Source of the DNA: Pagrus major
Taxonomy: Eukaryota; Chordata; Actinopteri; Spariformes; Sparidae
Reading direction: 5' to 3'
Assembly: GCF_040436345.1 (NCBI RefSeq)
Contig: NC_133223.1
Location: 14,289,113-14,353,112 of the forward strand
Length of the DNA: 64,000 nucleotides
Each line of letters begins with the position of its first letter. Position 1 is the stretch's first letter. Below the pieces are notes generated by a model. The model saw only the letters and a program-made list of their open reading frames with translations, searched no databases and was not told the origin of the DNA. Below, piece after piece: positions 29,076 through 41,000 of the stretch. Both the position numbers and the translations under genes were made by a program.

Positions 29076-29962
29076 TATGACAATTAGTTGAAATAGGCGA
29101 CATTTCGTACAATTAACCGTTCAAACTGAGGTTACAGGTTCTGTCATATACATTCTATGTTTCCATATTTTGACACTTGTGCAGAGAAAGCATTTGAAAT
29201 CATCTTTCTGCAGGTTCTGCACCACAATATAAAACACTGGGAAAGTGTGTCCTCTCAAAGATTAACTACAATTGTTAAGTATTTGTACTTTACTTTATCC
29301 CCGCCACAGTCTGTTCACCCTGCAGCCATCTGGCAGAACACACAGAAGTATCCACCGCTGTGCCACCAGACTACAGATCAGACTGTGAGGCTCATTTCAT
29401 CTCATCTTTTTTCTTCTGTAGCATGAAGGGAGTAAAACTCTGTCTGGTATTGTAAAATGACTAATAAATTAACCTTTACGTTTTCATTGAGTAAATATTG
29501 TACTTTTTACTCCACAATATTTATTTGACAACTTTAGTTATATAATCAACAAATAAATGATGATGTAATGTAACAAGCTGTCTGAGGGTCAGGGATGAAA
29601 TGAAGAAGAAAGAGAAAGTGGTGACTCATTTATGGTGAAACATTTTTTTCCTTAGCAATCTGCCACCACAGAGGGCAGTTTAAACATGTTTTATCTATCG
29701 TCGGGCCATCCAAGAGGGCACTTCTGCAGCTTTCTTGTCAAATTACTCTTCCCAACGTCATATTTCTTTAGTGAGTACTGTATCACAAATACTGACACTG
29801 TAAATCGGGCATGATCTAAAGTGATGTTTCTTTTGCATTAGCTGCTGATGAACACTGAAGAAGAGGTGATAACTCCATTTTGAATCAGATCCAGTTAAGG
29901 TGCATTCACTTTGTGTATTCTTGGACATCTGCATTCTACATTCTTAATAGCCTGAGGAGAGT

Positions 29963-30231
29963 TTAAAGGGGCACTGTGTCATTTTGGAGAAGAAATTAGG
30001 AAAGAAGGAAAATAAGGTTCCCAGAACACAGTTTGAAGCTAGAAAGGTGGCAGGGTCCGCCACATATAAACAAAGTAGAACAGTATGAAGTTGTGTTGTC
30101 CTTTAAGGTCAGTTTGTTTATCCAGTTTATTCATCATGAAAACAAAAAGAGTTTGTTTATTTAGTTTGTTTAGGCATAAAAAAACTCTTCTGATTAAAAT
30201 GTCTTCCCCAAACTACATACTGCACCTTTAA
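29963..30231 (-). mobile_element. TTAA MITE family, copy 3, upstream of grpr
   Basis: It has both TTAA ends (TTAAAGGGGCACTGTGTCAT on the left, ACATACTGCACCTTTAA on the right) and the family's GGTGGCAGGGTCCGCCACAT interior. It is shorter than the 388-bp copy at 31383 and has the same orientation. It ends about 250 bp before the grpr start codon. Confidence 0.75.
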
Positions 30232-30479
30232 TCCCAATAAGATTGAGGTTTTAACAATCTTGTTTTTTGGTTGTTGTTTTTTTATTATAATAATTTTTTC
30301 GCCTTTGCTCTTTATCTTAAGAGTGAGCAGCTGGAGAGCGACAGGAAATGTAAGAGAGAGAGGTCTTGGCAGCATGTGGTCTTCAGTGCGTAAAATGACG
30401 CACGCACAATGATAGGGCACTGAGTGAGGCACAAGGAGACACAGACCCCTCTGTTGCACACCTCTTCCTTTAGGCTGCT

Positions 30480-33400
30480 ATGTCTCTGGAGGACCCAGTC
30501 ATTATAGACCCAGAGGACAGCAGTGGGAATCTGGTTCTGAACGTCTCCAGCGGAGAGCAGCACCACTACAACATCTGGCTCCCTGGTGTCGGGATCGCTG
30601 CGGTGTACGGAGTCATCATCATCGTGGGTCTGGTGGGAAATGTGACTCTGATGAAGACGTGTCTGTCGGTGAAGTCCATGCGGACGGTGCCCAACTTGTT
30701 CCTGTCCAGTCTGGCCCTGGGGGACGTGCTGCTGCTGCTTACCTGCGCCCCGGTGGACGCCAGCCGCTACCTGGTGGACGAGTGGCTGTTCGGCCGCGTC
30801 GGCTGCAAACTGATCCCGTTCATCCAGCTCACCTCTGTGGGAGTGTCCGTGTTCACGCTCACTGCTCTGTCTGCTGACCGGTAACTCTCACACATGCTTT
30901 TAAAAATGTTAATTACACCTTAATGATTCCCGAAATACTTTTAGACTAAATAAAACTGCACACAGTGTGAAACTGTTGTTCCAGTCCTCCACTGATGAGA
31001 CATGATGCTGTGAGGACTCATGTTTTGTTTTTTGTTTTTTTTATGCACTGCTGCAGCTAATAACCATATTTTTAGAAGTTTGGCCTTATTTCCCCCCAAA
31101 TCCCCAGAACAGGCACCAAAAAGAAAGTCAGAGTAACTTGATTTAAATTAAATAACTGTGGAAATCAATAACTGTTTGTGAAAAATAACAATCTAAATGT
31201 GTAAATAAATTCTTGATTTCAGAAGATTCAGACTAAAAACAGGTCAAACCATCTGCCAGTGGAGTGGCAAAAAATCTTAAAATAAGTTGGTTCAGTCCAG
31301 AAATAAGTCGGTTCTGATAAATGTTCAAAGGTCTGACATAAGTAGAAAATGCTGGCTTTTAGATCTAACTTGATACAGCACATTAAAGGGGCTCTGTGTA
31401 GTTTTAAAGAAGAAATTCAAACTCAGAATTTTAATATTTACAATATTAATGAGGTGATGATACAAACTCAGAGATATTTATTTTTTCCATAACTGAATAA
31501 ACAAGCTGTTCTCAGAGGAAAATAAGGACCCAGAACACTGTTTGAAGCTAGAAAGGTGGCAGGGTCCGCCACGTATCAACAAAGTAAAACAGTATGAAAT
31601 TGTGTTGTCCTTTAAGGTCAGTTTGTTTATTCAGTTAATTCAGTTATGAAAACAAAGAGAGTTTGTTTATTTAGTTTGTTTAGGCATACAAAATTTTAAA
31701 AAATCAGTCAATAAAGATCTTTCTCATCTGATTAAAATTTCTTCTACAAAACTATGTAGTGCACCTTTAATATGTAAAATACACTGAATATTATCAAATA
31801 ATTCTGAACTGAAGTACTAAAAAAACTTGTTAAAACAGACTCAGCGTGAGTCCAATTATCTGGGATTTGAACCCCAAACCTTTGAGGAGAAGAAGAAATT
31901 AATTGACTGTTGTTTGAACTGAACTGTTTTTGTCCTGAAATTCTGGTGCTGTTGCATTGAAGCGTTTGTTCAGCATGTCCTTTATATTAAAAATAACTCA
32001 GAAGTGACAGAAGTGCTTCTCAGAGACAAGGTGAGTGACATTTACTTGGATTAAATCAGAGGATCTTCCTTTGAAAGCAGTAGATAATCCATTTATACTT
32101 AGAAGAACAAGAGCAACTAGATATCTATGAGATTATTACACTTGGTTAGAGCTTCAGTTTTTGCAGAGTCACTGTCTCAGAATTATGTCTGCTTCCCTTC
32201 AATTAGAAGCTACCAGACTGGAGTTATGTTACAGAAACTTATTAGGGATTATTAAGAAGTTACAGACCTGTAAAATTAAGCTTCAACGAAAGGTCTAATG
32301 CTTTTTCAAAGGATGCACCATGCTGTCAGGACTAAAAAGAAAAAGTATGAATATATTTTGTCATTTTATAAAGTAAAGTAGATGGTTGTCCTCAGCTTCT
32401 TCAGTTGTTTAGAAGAATGCCGCAACACTTTACCTGACTTTCCATCAGCATGACTGAATTTTTCATTTTTGGGTGAACTGTTTCTTCAAGTTAGGCTGAT
32501 CTAACACAATGTTTCACAACCTGAAGGTTCACAAGATGATTAACAAAATAGAAAAGCAGAAATTGCCAAATCAAATTATGAGACTTTCCTCTAATCTGTT
32601 CTTCTTTTCTGGAGGATTAGAGGATGGCTTTACCTGTGAAAACATTCATATAATACAAGGAAACAAATCTCTCTGTGGTTATACTTGACAGATGCAACCG
32701 GTGATGAGGGATTGCAACTATAATCCATCAAAAGGTTGGACATAACACCAAGAGATGATTTGACTGAAGTGCAGAACTCCAGTGATTAAACACGTTCTGG
32801 GGCTGATCCGGTACAGGATAATATCTGGCCTATGACAGATAAAGACGAATGCAGACTCAACTTTTACTGGAGAAAAGATGTCCAAGAAAATGTGTCTGAC
32901 CTTTGTAAATGTCTTAACTTTCAGGAACAAAAGAACATTTAATACCAGCTCTGATAAATGCACCGTCTCTGTTAATCTGCAGGCTAAGTTATCTCATTCA
33001 GCAGGAGCTAATATTATCTTCTGTGGCTGTTTAGCCTCATCTAATTCAAAGGCTAATTAAATTCTCTCTGCTGTGTAATCTACACTGAGATACACTCTCG
33101 AAGCTCATTTTCTCCCTCAGTCAGAGGTGGTGAAGTGAAGCTATAAGATGAAATAACACGTTTCTGCAGTTGTGATTGATTAGAAGAAGAAGCTGAAATG
33201 AGGTAGTTCATCTGGCTCTGCCTCTCCACATACAACTGAAGCGATGCTCCACAAATGTCTCTTATCTGTTCAGGTACAGAGCTATCGTCAGACCTCTGGA
33301 CAGGTCCAATGCCAAAGTCAGTGTGTGTGTCCGAGCGGGGACCATCTGGCTTCTCTCTGTGACTCTGGCCGTTCCTGAAGCCGTCTTCTCTGACCTGCAC

Positions 33401-35311
33401 ACCTTCACCACCAGCTTCACCAACGAGACCTTTGTCACCTGCGCCCCTTACCCTCACGCCGGGGAGCTGCACCCCAAAATTCACTCCACCGCCTTCTTCC
33501 TCATCTTCTACATCATCCCGCTCTTCATCATATCCGTCTACTACTGCTTCATCGCTCGCAGCCTGGTCAGGAGCTCTGTGGACATCCCCGCTGAAGGACA
33601 CCTGCACCTCCAGAGACAGGTCTCTGCTCTCTTATCTTATTTACCAACTGATGTCGATATGAATGCTTTTTCTGTAAAAGAAAACATTTAACAAAACCAT
33701 CAAGTTTGACATATTGGGGAAAAAGTCGCTTCCTTGTGGCGAGTTGATTTAGAAAAGATCAATATCTGCACTGTGATTACGAAATTAGAGTCAGCAGCTC
33801 GCTTTTAAGACAACACAATAATTTAACTAAAACCAGATTATACTGATAATCAATAATCTTTAGTTGCAACCTCATAAACAGAAGTCTCACCTCAAGGTAT
33901 ATTAAGTAGCTGCTTTGGAGCTTTTGATCGTAACACATTTTTTTCACCTGAGATCTTTGTATTGGCTTAAAAGTTGAGGTGACAACTGGGCCATCTCTAT
34001 CCGCTGATTGAGATTATGTGATATAATCAAAAGCTCCAGAACAGCTACTGAATGGACCTCGAGGTGAGACTGCTGATTATAAGGCTGCAATTTAAGATTA
34101 TTTTCAGCATTAATCTGGTGTTAGTGGTTGGATTTTGTTATATTTGGACCTGGCTGCTGACTATAGCTTCGTATATACAGTACCAACATTGATCCTCTCG
34201 ACCAACTCGGCACAGAAAACAAACAAACAATAGTGCTTCATGAAATGATGCTGATTTCTTTCACGACTTCCTTGATAATTGCCGACTACTGGACTGTATC
34301 TCTAAAAATGATTCAAATTAAACATGAAAAACAATGTCTTGGGTTGAACTGGCACTTCATTTGAACAATACTTTATTTTTAAGTGGATAGGCAGCTTCTC
34401 TTATACTGTTGCCCAGTTCTACACGTTTGCTGAAGAAAACCGAGACCCAGTCCCACCCCTTCCTTCTGTCACACTTGATCATCATCTGATTAATCACATT
34501 AATCTGACATCAATTCATAATTCAAAAGACAAATTTACAGCAGAGCCTAAATGAACAAACTGTTTCAGTATATCTTGCCGATGATGCAGCACTTTTAAAT
34601 ATTTTATCATCTTAGTTTAGCGTGTTAGAATGCTAACTTGCCAATCAGCACTAAAAGCACAAAGCACAGCTGAGGCTGCTGGGAATGTTATTTGTTTTGG
34701 TCGTAAACCAAAGTACTGGACAAATTGAATTTTTGGCCTGTTGAGGGAGCGAGGGGAAAGAAAATCACAGAAAGTAATTTGGATTTATTTGCAGGGGGAA
34801 TGTTTGTGCTAAATCTAATAGCAATTCATCTGATAGTTGATGAGAAAAAAAAAATTGAGAAAAGTCTTTAGGATTCATCCTCTGGGAATGACAAATGTTT
34901 GTAAAATTTTGCAGCAATTCATCCTATAGTTGTTCACACATTTTGTTCGAGTTTGTTTGTAGAAACTGATGTCTCTTCTCTCGACTCTCCTGTCAGATCA
35001 AGTCCAGAAAGCGTCTGGCCAAAACGGTGCTGGTGTTTGTGGGCCTGTTTGCCGTCTGCTGGCTGCCCAGTCATGTCATCTACCTGTACCGCTCCTACCA
35101 CTATGACCAGGTGGACACCTCGCTGGGCCACTTCATCGCCAGTGTGTGTGCTCGCATTCTGGCCTTCGCCAACTCCTGTGTGAACCCTTTCGCCCTCTAC
35201 CTGATGAGCAAAAGCTTCAGCAAACACTTCAGGAAGCAGCTCCTGTGCTGCACTTCTCCAAGACGACTGGACAGTCAGAGCAGTGGGAGCACAAATATAA
35301 CCACCGTCTGA
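30480..35311 (+). CDS. grpr: grpr, gastrin-releasing peptide (bombesin) receptor-like GPCR (3 exons)
   Basis: Exons are 30480-30880, 33274-33619 and 34997-35311, giving 353 residues (human GRPR 384). Phases agree (CG|G arginine of the DRY motif, then phase 0). Exon 1 encodes an N-terminus with an NVSS glycosylation site and TM1-3 ([42 protein letters not shown]). Exon 2 encodes TM4-5 ([27 protein letters not shown]). Exon 3 encodes TM6-7 ([31 protein letters not shown]) and a QLLCC palmitoylation-type site. Bombesin receptors couple to Gq and phospholipase C. The phrases CAPVDASRY and IYLYRSYHY fit GRPR better than NMBR or BRS3, but a fish-specific paralogue is possible. The second intracellular loop is two residues shorter than in human, and the tail is short. 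The exon 2 donor CAG|GTCTCT is weak. Confidence 0.87.
31383..31770 (-). mobile_element. TTAA MITE family, copy 4 (fullest copy)
   Basis: Both ends are present as inverted repeats flanked by TTAA: left TTAAAGGGGCTCTGTGTAGT, right ACTATGTAGTGCACCTTTAA. The 388-bp interior has no transposase. TTAA at both borders suggests a piggyBac-like target preference, though TTAA may instead be part of the inverted repeat. Confidence 0.8.
32385..32489. mobile_element. MITE-like element (TTTTTGGGTGAACTG type), copy 2, fragment
   Basis: It carries CTTCAGTTGTTTAGAAGAAT, CTTTCCATCAGCATGACTGA and TTTTTGGGTGAACTGTTTCT, shared with the copies at 16581 and 41060. Confidence 0.65.
33620..34996 (+). other. grpr intron 2
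   Basis: It contains a diverged copy of the repeat family seen at 1781, at about 34600-34945 (GTTAGAATGCTAACTTGCCA, CACAGCTGAGGCTGCTGGGA). Nothing else is recognised. Confidence 0.55.
34600..34945 (-). repeat. Teleost interspersed repeat, second copy of the 1781 family
   Basis: It shares, in reverse orientation, the GTTAGCAT..GCTAAC, AGCTGAGGCTG and AGCAATTCATC blocks with the repeat at 1781-2125. Confidence 0.5.
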
Positions 35312-35465
35312 AGACATGTGTGTTTTCAGACACTTATCATATCAATTTACTTATTTTAACACAAACATTTATTTATTCTATTCTTCTAGTGACTATTCTC
35401 TTTTCTCCTCCTTCATGACATGGTCAAAGACAGCCACTTGATTTTGTTGCACATTGTGTTATGAC

Positions 35466-35471
35466 AATAAA
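35466..35471 (+). terminator. Poly(A) signal for grpr
   Basis: AATAAA 155 bases past the grpr stop, followed by a T-rich and G-rich stretch. Confidence 0.6.
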
Positions 35472-36397
35472 GGCATTCATTCATTCGGAGTAACAGGGTA
35501 TAGGCTATGAAAATACTATTACACGTGCAATTTGCAGAAGTTGAGTGTAAATGTGTTGTTTTGTATCATCTTCACCATGTATAGCCTCTATGTTGACAAT
35601 ATTTTGATGTTTATGTACAGTTAAACTCTATTTAAAATGTGTGACGCCCTCTGGTCGTCATTTTTATGAGGAAGTTTTGCGATTGTGAACTTTGAGGTGT
35701 TAAAAGTCAACGTGAATAAAAATATGAAACTTTGAGCTGAATTGATTTGTGTCACAGAGGAGAACAGAGTGAAAGACTCTGCTGCACATCTGACCTTTTC
35801 CTGTAGACTGCGTAGAGCAACACGACTGAATGGAGGCATAAATGTAATTATATTCTTGGAATTATTAATTTTATCGTGGGGATCTTCTTTTTGTGTGTAA
35901 CCTGGACCCTCGGTGTGAACCCACTGAGAACCCTTTGTGTACAACACCTTCAAAAGTAGGGGGACCACAGTGGCCATTTTGTTCTAAATGGAATAATTTG
36001 GCATAGGTACAGCAGGCACCCTCTGTATCTGGGCATGAGCAGCATGAAATCCATCAACATGCATGCATGCACGCATGCACGCGTGAACGCACGCACACAC
36101 ACACCCTCTTTCAGAGCCTCTGCTGAAGGCTGCTGCTTTTCTCTGCTGTTTGGAAAAAGAAACGTCAAGTTACATCAGTTCAAACAAGACTTTCCGGGTC
36201 TCTGAGGTGACCTTTGTGGGTGGCATTTTAATGTGGGTATCTAATTCCCCTTGAGCTACAACTTACAACCCGCTGGTCCTCCGATTCTTTTATCTTACTG
36301 CGGTTTTATCCCATGTATTTTGTGTGTGTGTGTGTTTTATTTGCCTTGTCCATTAATCCTTGACTATATCCTGTGTGCCTTGATAACGTGACAGAAG

Positions 36398-36567
36398 CTG
36401 GGCACCTTCCTTTTTTTAATGTTTATTTATGGACCTTTTATGGCTTTATTCCACAAGACTGCCAAGAGATGACAGGAACTGGGATGAAAGAGAGAGGGGA
36501 GATGACATGCAGCAAAGCGCTACAGGGCAGGAGTGAGCGCTCTACCAACTGACCTACTGGGATGCCC
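36398..36567 (-). mobile_element. tRNA-derived SINE-like element
   Basis: Read on the minus strand the head is GGTCAGTTGGTAGAGCGCTC, a good tRNA A box. It is followed by GCATGTCATCTCCCCTCTCT and a tail rich in ATAAA. The B box is degenerate. A related fish repeat with the same head and body is familiar to me. Confidence 0.6.
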
Positions 36568-36773
36568 CAAAGCTGGCCATATTCCTTGTTTGTCTCTAAA
36601 AGTACATTAAATTACAAAACCCGCCCCGACATGTGGCTATCTTGCCGACTCCCAACGTTGGGTTCCTAAGGAAATGTAACTGGTTTGGCTTTATCACAGA
36701 TATGGATGATTGAAGGCAGGAAAGAGGAACCAGTGGATTTTATTGTACAAATTGCAGTGGACAGACATTTATG

Positions 36774-37110
36774 TTAAAAGTGTGTAGTTTTGGGAAAGAA
36801 TTTTAATCAGAAGAGAAAGATATTCACTTACTGATTTTTTATGCCAAAACACATTAAATAAACAAACTCTCTTTGTTTTCATGACTGAATAAAAAAGCTG
36901 ACCTTAAATACAACACAATTTCATACTGTTTTAGTTTGTTTTTATGTGGACCCCTGTCAACTTTCTAGCTTCAAACAGTGTTCTGGGACCTTATTGTCCT
37001 CTGAGAACAGCTTGTTTATTCAGTTATGGAAAATATAATATTTCTGAATTTGTATAATTACCTCATTAATATTGTTTTAATTTCTTCTCCAAAACTACAA
37101 AGTGTATTTT
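36774..37110 (+). mobile_element. TTAA MITE family, copy 5
   Basis: It starts TTAAAAGTGTGTAGTTTTGG and carries the whole family interior (AATAAACAAACTCTCTTTGT, CTTCAAACAGTGTTCTGGGA, TTACCTCATTAATATTG). It ends in a decayed ACTACAAAGTGTATTTTGC. Confidence 0.8.
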
Positions 37111-38032
37111 GCTTATCAGACTTCTTATTATTGCTTATTAGACTTCAGCAAATGACTGCAAATTAGTCTACATTGAAGTTCACAAATCACAATACAAATA
37201 TCAAAGGCTTACAACTGTAGTATTAAAAGAAGACAAAGCAACCAGGTGGTGACCTCTACAACACTTAGAGAACTAGGAATAAATTAAGGCTGAATAGTAA
37301 AACAATGCTCCTCTGCTCTGTATGCAGTCAGTGCAGAAGCTGACAGTCATGTTGACACTACTCAGTAACAAGGCAATGCAGTTTGTTGTATGTATAAATC
37401 ACCAAAAACACTTAGAATGCAAAGAAATGGTATCATTATTGTGAAATACTTTTTACAAAATGCGGATACAGATATTTACATTTCCATAAACATTTTTGTG
37501 AGCTCCTGCAGAACAACAGTGTCATCTTAAACGAGTACAACACAGTGTTTTAATAAAAAGTATGAAAATTGATGCAGCCGAACCAGATATAGCATCACTT
37601 TAATTCTACACATTGTACTTCCTTGTCAGAAACTGGCACCTACATTACCCACAATGCAACTTTACTACCAACAGATCTGTCGGAGATTCAGGTGTATTAT
37701 GCTAGTAGCGGCTAATGTGGCCTTGAGCTGCTAGACTTAATCAGACACGAGGAGTCGGTGACAGAAGTCTGGTAAACTTCTTCCTTCCAACACACACGCA
37801 GACTCTTTTTTCTTTTCCAGACTTAAAGTCTTCAGATCAGAGATGTACGCAACTTTGCACGTGTGCAGCCAAAGAATCTAAGTTGAGTAATGTGTAAATA
37901 GAAAAGTATTATAATCAGACCAACTGGCTGACAAAAAGTAGTCCCATTCTCTGAATGTGGATGTTTTTTTCACTTGTCAAGGCACAAATGTGAAGGACAG
38001 TCATTATACGTGGGCCACAGAAGCAGGGCGTC

Positions 38033-41000
38033 TCATTGGTAGAGGAGGAAGTCCGTGATACTGTGAGGAAGGAAAAGGCTGGAGGCTCTGTGGAGACGAC
38101 TCCTTCCCAGACTTCGACGGATACACAAGCGACAGAGCTGAGACAGAGAGCAGGGACCTGGGCAGGCAGGGGTGGAGATAATGGATGAAGTTGTAATGCT
38201 TTCTTTTGTTTTTGTAACATGCACATGTGAATCAGAGTGTCTGTAACATACCTCTTTTCTGCAGTGCAGTTCTCACTGCGCTGTTTGGTGGCGACAGATC
38301 CAGAGGAGTCTGTCCCTCTGCGTTCCTACAACACCCATCAGCTCCGAAGTCCAGCAGCAGATCCACCACGTTGGCTCCTCCACCTCGAACACCAGCATGT
38401 AAAGGACTGTCCTGCCCGCACCCTCTCTGAACATCTGCTCCTACATGTGCAAGAAACAAAAATACAGAAAAGGTTGAACACCACAAGATTAGAGACCGCT
38501 TGTATGCGGTGAAGAAATAGATGTCTGAAAACTTCCTGCTTCTAAATTCGGATAAAACTGAGATGTTGGTCATTGGCCCGCTTGATCAGGTGACGGTAAC
38601 TCTTGACAACCGTGTTATTTCTCAACTTAGTTCAACTGTCAAGAATCTTGGTGTCACATTTTGATGTGCTGACATTTCGATCAGCACATCAAAGAAATTA
38701 CCAAGATCACTTTTAACATCTGTTCCACCAGCATAGCTAAAATTATCAGCCAGGCTCCCTCCTGATGGACCACAGGCCCCTGGGAACATCTCTCTCTCCT
38801 GGCTCACATATTGACGGATCTGGATCGTCAAACCCCTGGCTCCGCTGGATCATTGCTGTCCTCGGTTTTACCATCTGTATTTCTGTAAAATTCGGTGCCT
38901 CTTCATTCTGATGTTTTCTTTTTTTACTGCTCATTATCTTGTGTGACCTGCCCTCTTCCAGGTCACCACGGTGGAGAGGAGGTCATGTGGCTTGGGTGGG
39001 CACTACTTGACGATGCCTCGGCTGGCCCAGTCTTCCTCCTGGATCCTCACACTTTTCATATATTATATGATTTGTATCAGATATTCTCAATGCCAATTGA
39101 AACCTCTATTTTGTTGGTCTGTTCTGTAAATGCGACATCTATTGCACATCTGTCAGTTCTGAAAGCGGGATCCTGCTCTGTGGCTCTTCCTGAGGTTTCT
39201 TCCATCTCCCCCTTGTTAAAAGGTTTTTTTTCCCTTAATATATAAGTTTTTCCTCACTCGAATCGAGGCTCTAAGGACAGAGGGTGTCGTCACTGTACAG
39301 ATGTTAAAGCTCACTGAGGCAATGTGATTGGGCTATATAAATAACAGTGATTTGATTTGAACACCAAAACCATCCTGGTGTCCTCACAGACTGTTCTTTC
39401 CAGCACTCTGTGCAAATTGGTGATTAATCAGAGAGTAAAAAAAGGCACTTAGAGCAGAGCTATGAATCATTTTAAATTATGTTCAGCTGTGTGAAAGACT
39501 GTTTTCCTGTTTCCATGGAAAATGAAAGTGATGGCAAGACAGGTGGTGGACTGAAAACAGCTGAAAATTACTATCGGAGCAACAGAAAACAAAGGCAGTA
39601 ATCAGCTATATATGATTATTATATACTGTGGCTAGTGATTACTTTCTTATTATTAATAATTAAAAAAGACTTTTCAATCAGCCTAGGGTGACTTTTAAAA
39701 TTATAATTTTTGTGCAAGCAACAGTCCAAAACCCAGAGACATTCAATAATATTACTGTCATTCATGACGGATAAAAGCATAGAATCCTCACATTTGAGTA
39801 GCCGGAACCAGTAAATGTCCTAAAATGGTAAAAATCATCAATCGCTTATCAAAATAGTTGCCATTGAAAAAAGGCTCTGTGGATCTTCTGTGTTGTGCTG
39901 GAAGCCGGTCTTCAGTTTATGTTAGTGGACCCCATTTCTGAACTAACGTAAGCTACTGTTGCTCTCTGTTAGCAGAGCGGAGAGAGGGAAGCTGAGACGA
40001 GACACTCGAGGACATTCATCAAGCCACATCCTTTGTAAAATCTGAAATCTGAGTCCTTCGCAAAGAAATTCACAGTCCAGCGGCATTAAACAACTTAAAC
40101 AAATTGCCGCAGGCTTGTATAGGCAACTGAGAGAGATGGGGAAGGTCTCCATGTCACAGTACAATCCACTCACATATGGCCAATAAATATGTATGTATTG
40201 ATATGATTTGGTTGATTTTGTTTGTTTGTTCAATACGTGGAATATGCAATGGAACAGGAATTAGAAGTAATTGAAAACTAATACAGTAGTATGAGGAGAG
40301 GATAATGTATTTCCTTTAAGATGATGAGAAGGGTTCTTGTTGCTGATGGGGTGTCCACTTTTTTAATGTTTGGCTTCATGCCCTGCACTGACTTTGGTGT
40401 GTCTTAAGTTCTCCAGAATACTTTCTTCAACTTGTGTAAAAACTTAAAAGGCGATCCAGAAATACAATGTGTCATTATTGTCAGAAATCAGGAGTGAAAC
40501 AAACCAAAAGCAACTCTTAAAAGAAGTTGAGGGTCTTAGATGTTCAACTTTTTCACTCTGCACTTCTTCCTGTTGGGGGGTTTGCAGATGACTCTACCTG
40601 AGTGTAGCAGCAGCCCTACACAGGCTGCAGCCCGGGCCATGCAGGCAGAATACAGCGGCGTCCCCACCACTGGCAGCTCCATGTCGATATGAGCTCCGTA
40701 CGACAGCAGCAGCTCCAGACACTCTCTGTGACCTGATGGGGAAAAACAGCACAGCATGTGAATCTGTGCACCGGCTGATAACGCAGTTACACTCCTCCGT
40801 ACATGTTTGCGTGCACACACCTTTCTTAGAAGCTTCGTGGATGGGTGATGCCAGCTGGTAGGGGGTGTGGAGGGAGGCGCTGTGCTGCAGAATGAGCCTG
40901 ACACACACAGCGCTCCCGCTGCTGCAGGAGTTGAAAAGAGGTGTGGCGCCATCTGTTGATACTGCCTCCACCTATGGGGGGGATACGGCAGGAATTATAA

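Larger units (their letters stand above)
30881..33273 (+). other. grpr intron 1
   Basis: It holds a full TTAA MITE copy (31383-31770) and a short fragment of the TTTTTGGGTGAACTG family (32385-32489). I recognise no coding exon in the rest. Confidence 0.6.
35472..38032. other. grpr-asb11 intergenic region (convergent genes)
   Basis: It holds a CATG/CACG-rich low-complexity stretch (36056-36104), a tRNA-derived SINE (36398-36567), a TTAA MITE copy (36774-37110) and a fragment of the inverted-repeat family seen at 51429 (about 37605-37665). The part next to 38033 is probably asb11 3' UTR. Confidence 0.55.

Noticed and set aside
33080-33607. 175-residue minus-strand frame
   Set aside because: It is antisense to grpr exon 2, whose protein is clearly conserved.
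30480-35311. Calling the GPCR brs3 or nmbr
   Set aside because: [23 protein letters not shown] and IYLYRSYHY follow GRPR where the paralogues differ. A fish-specific paralogue remains possible.
38895-39245. 116-residue plus-strand frame with hydrophobic stretches
   Set aside because: It lies inside the 3' end of the L2-type LINE and has no resemblance to a host protein.
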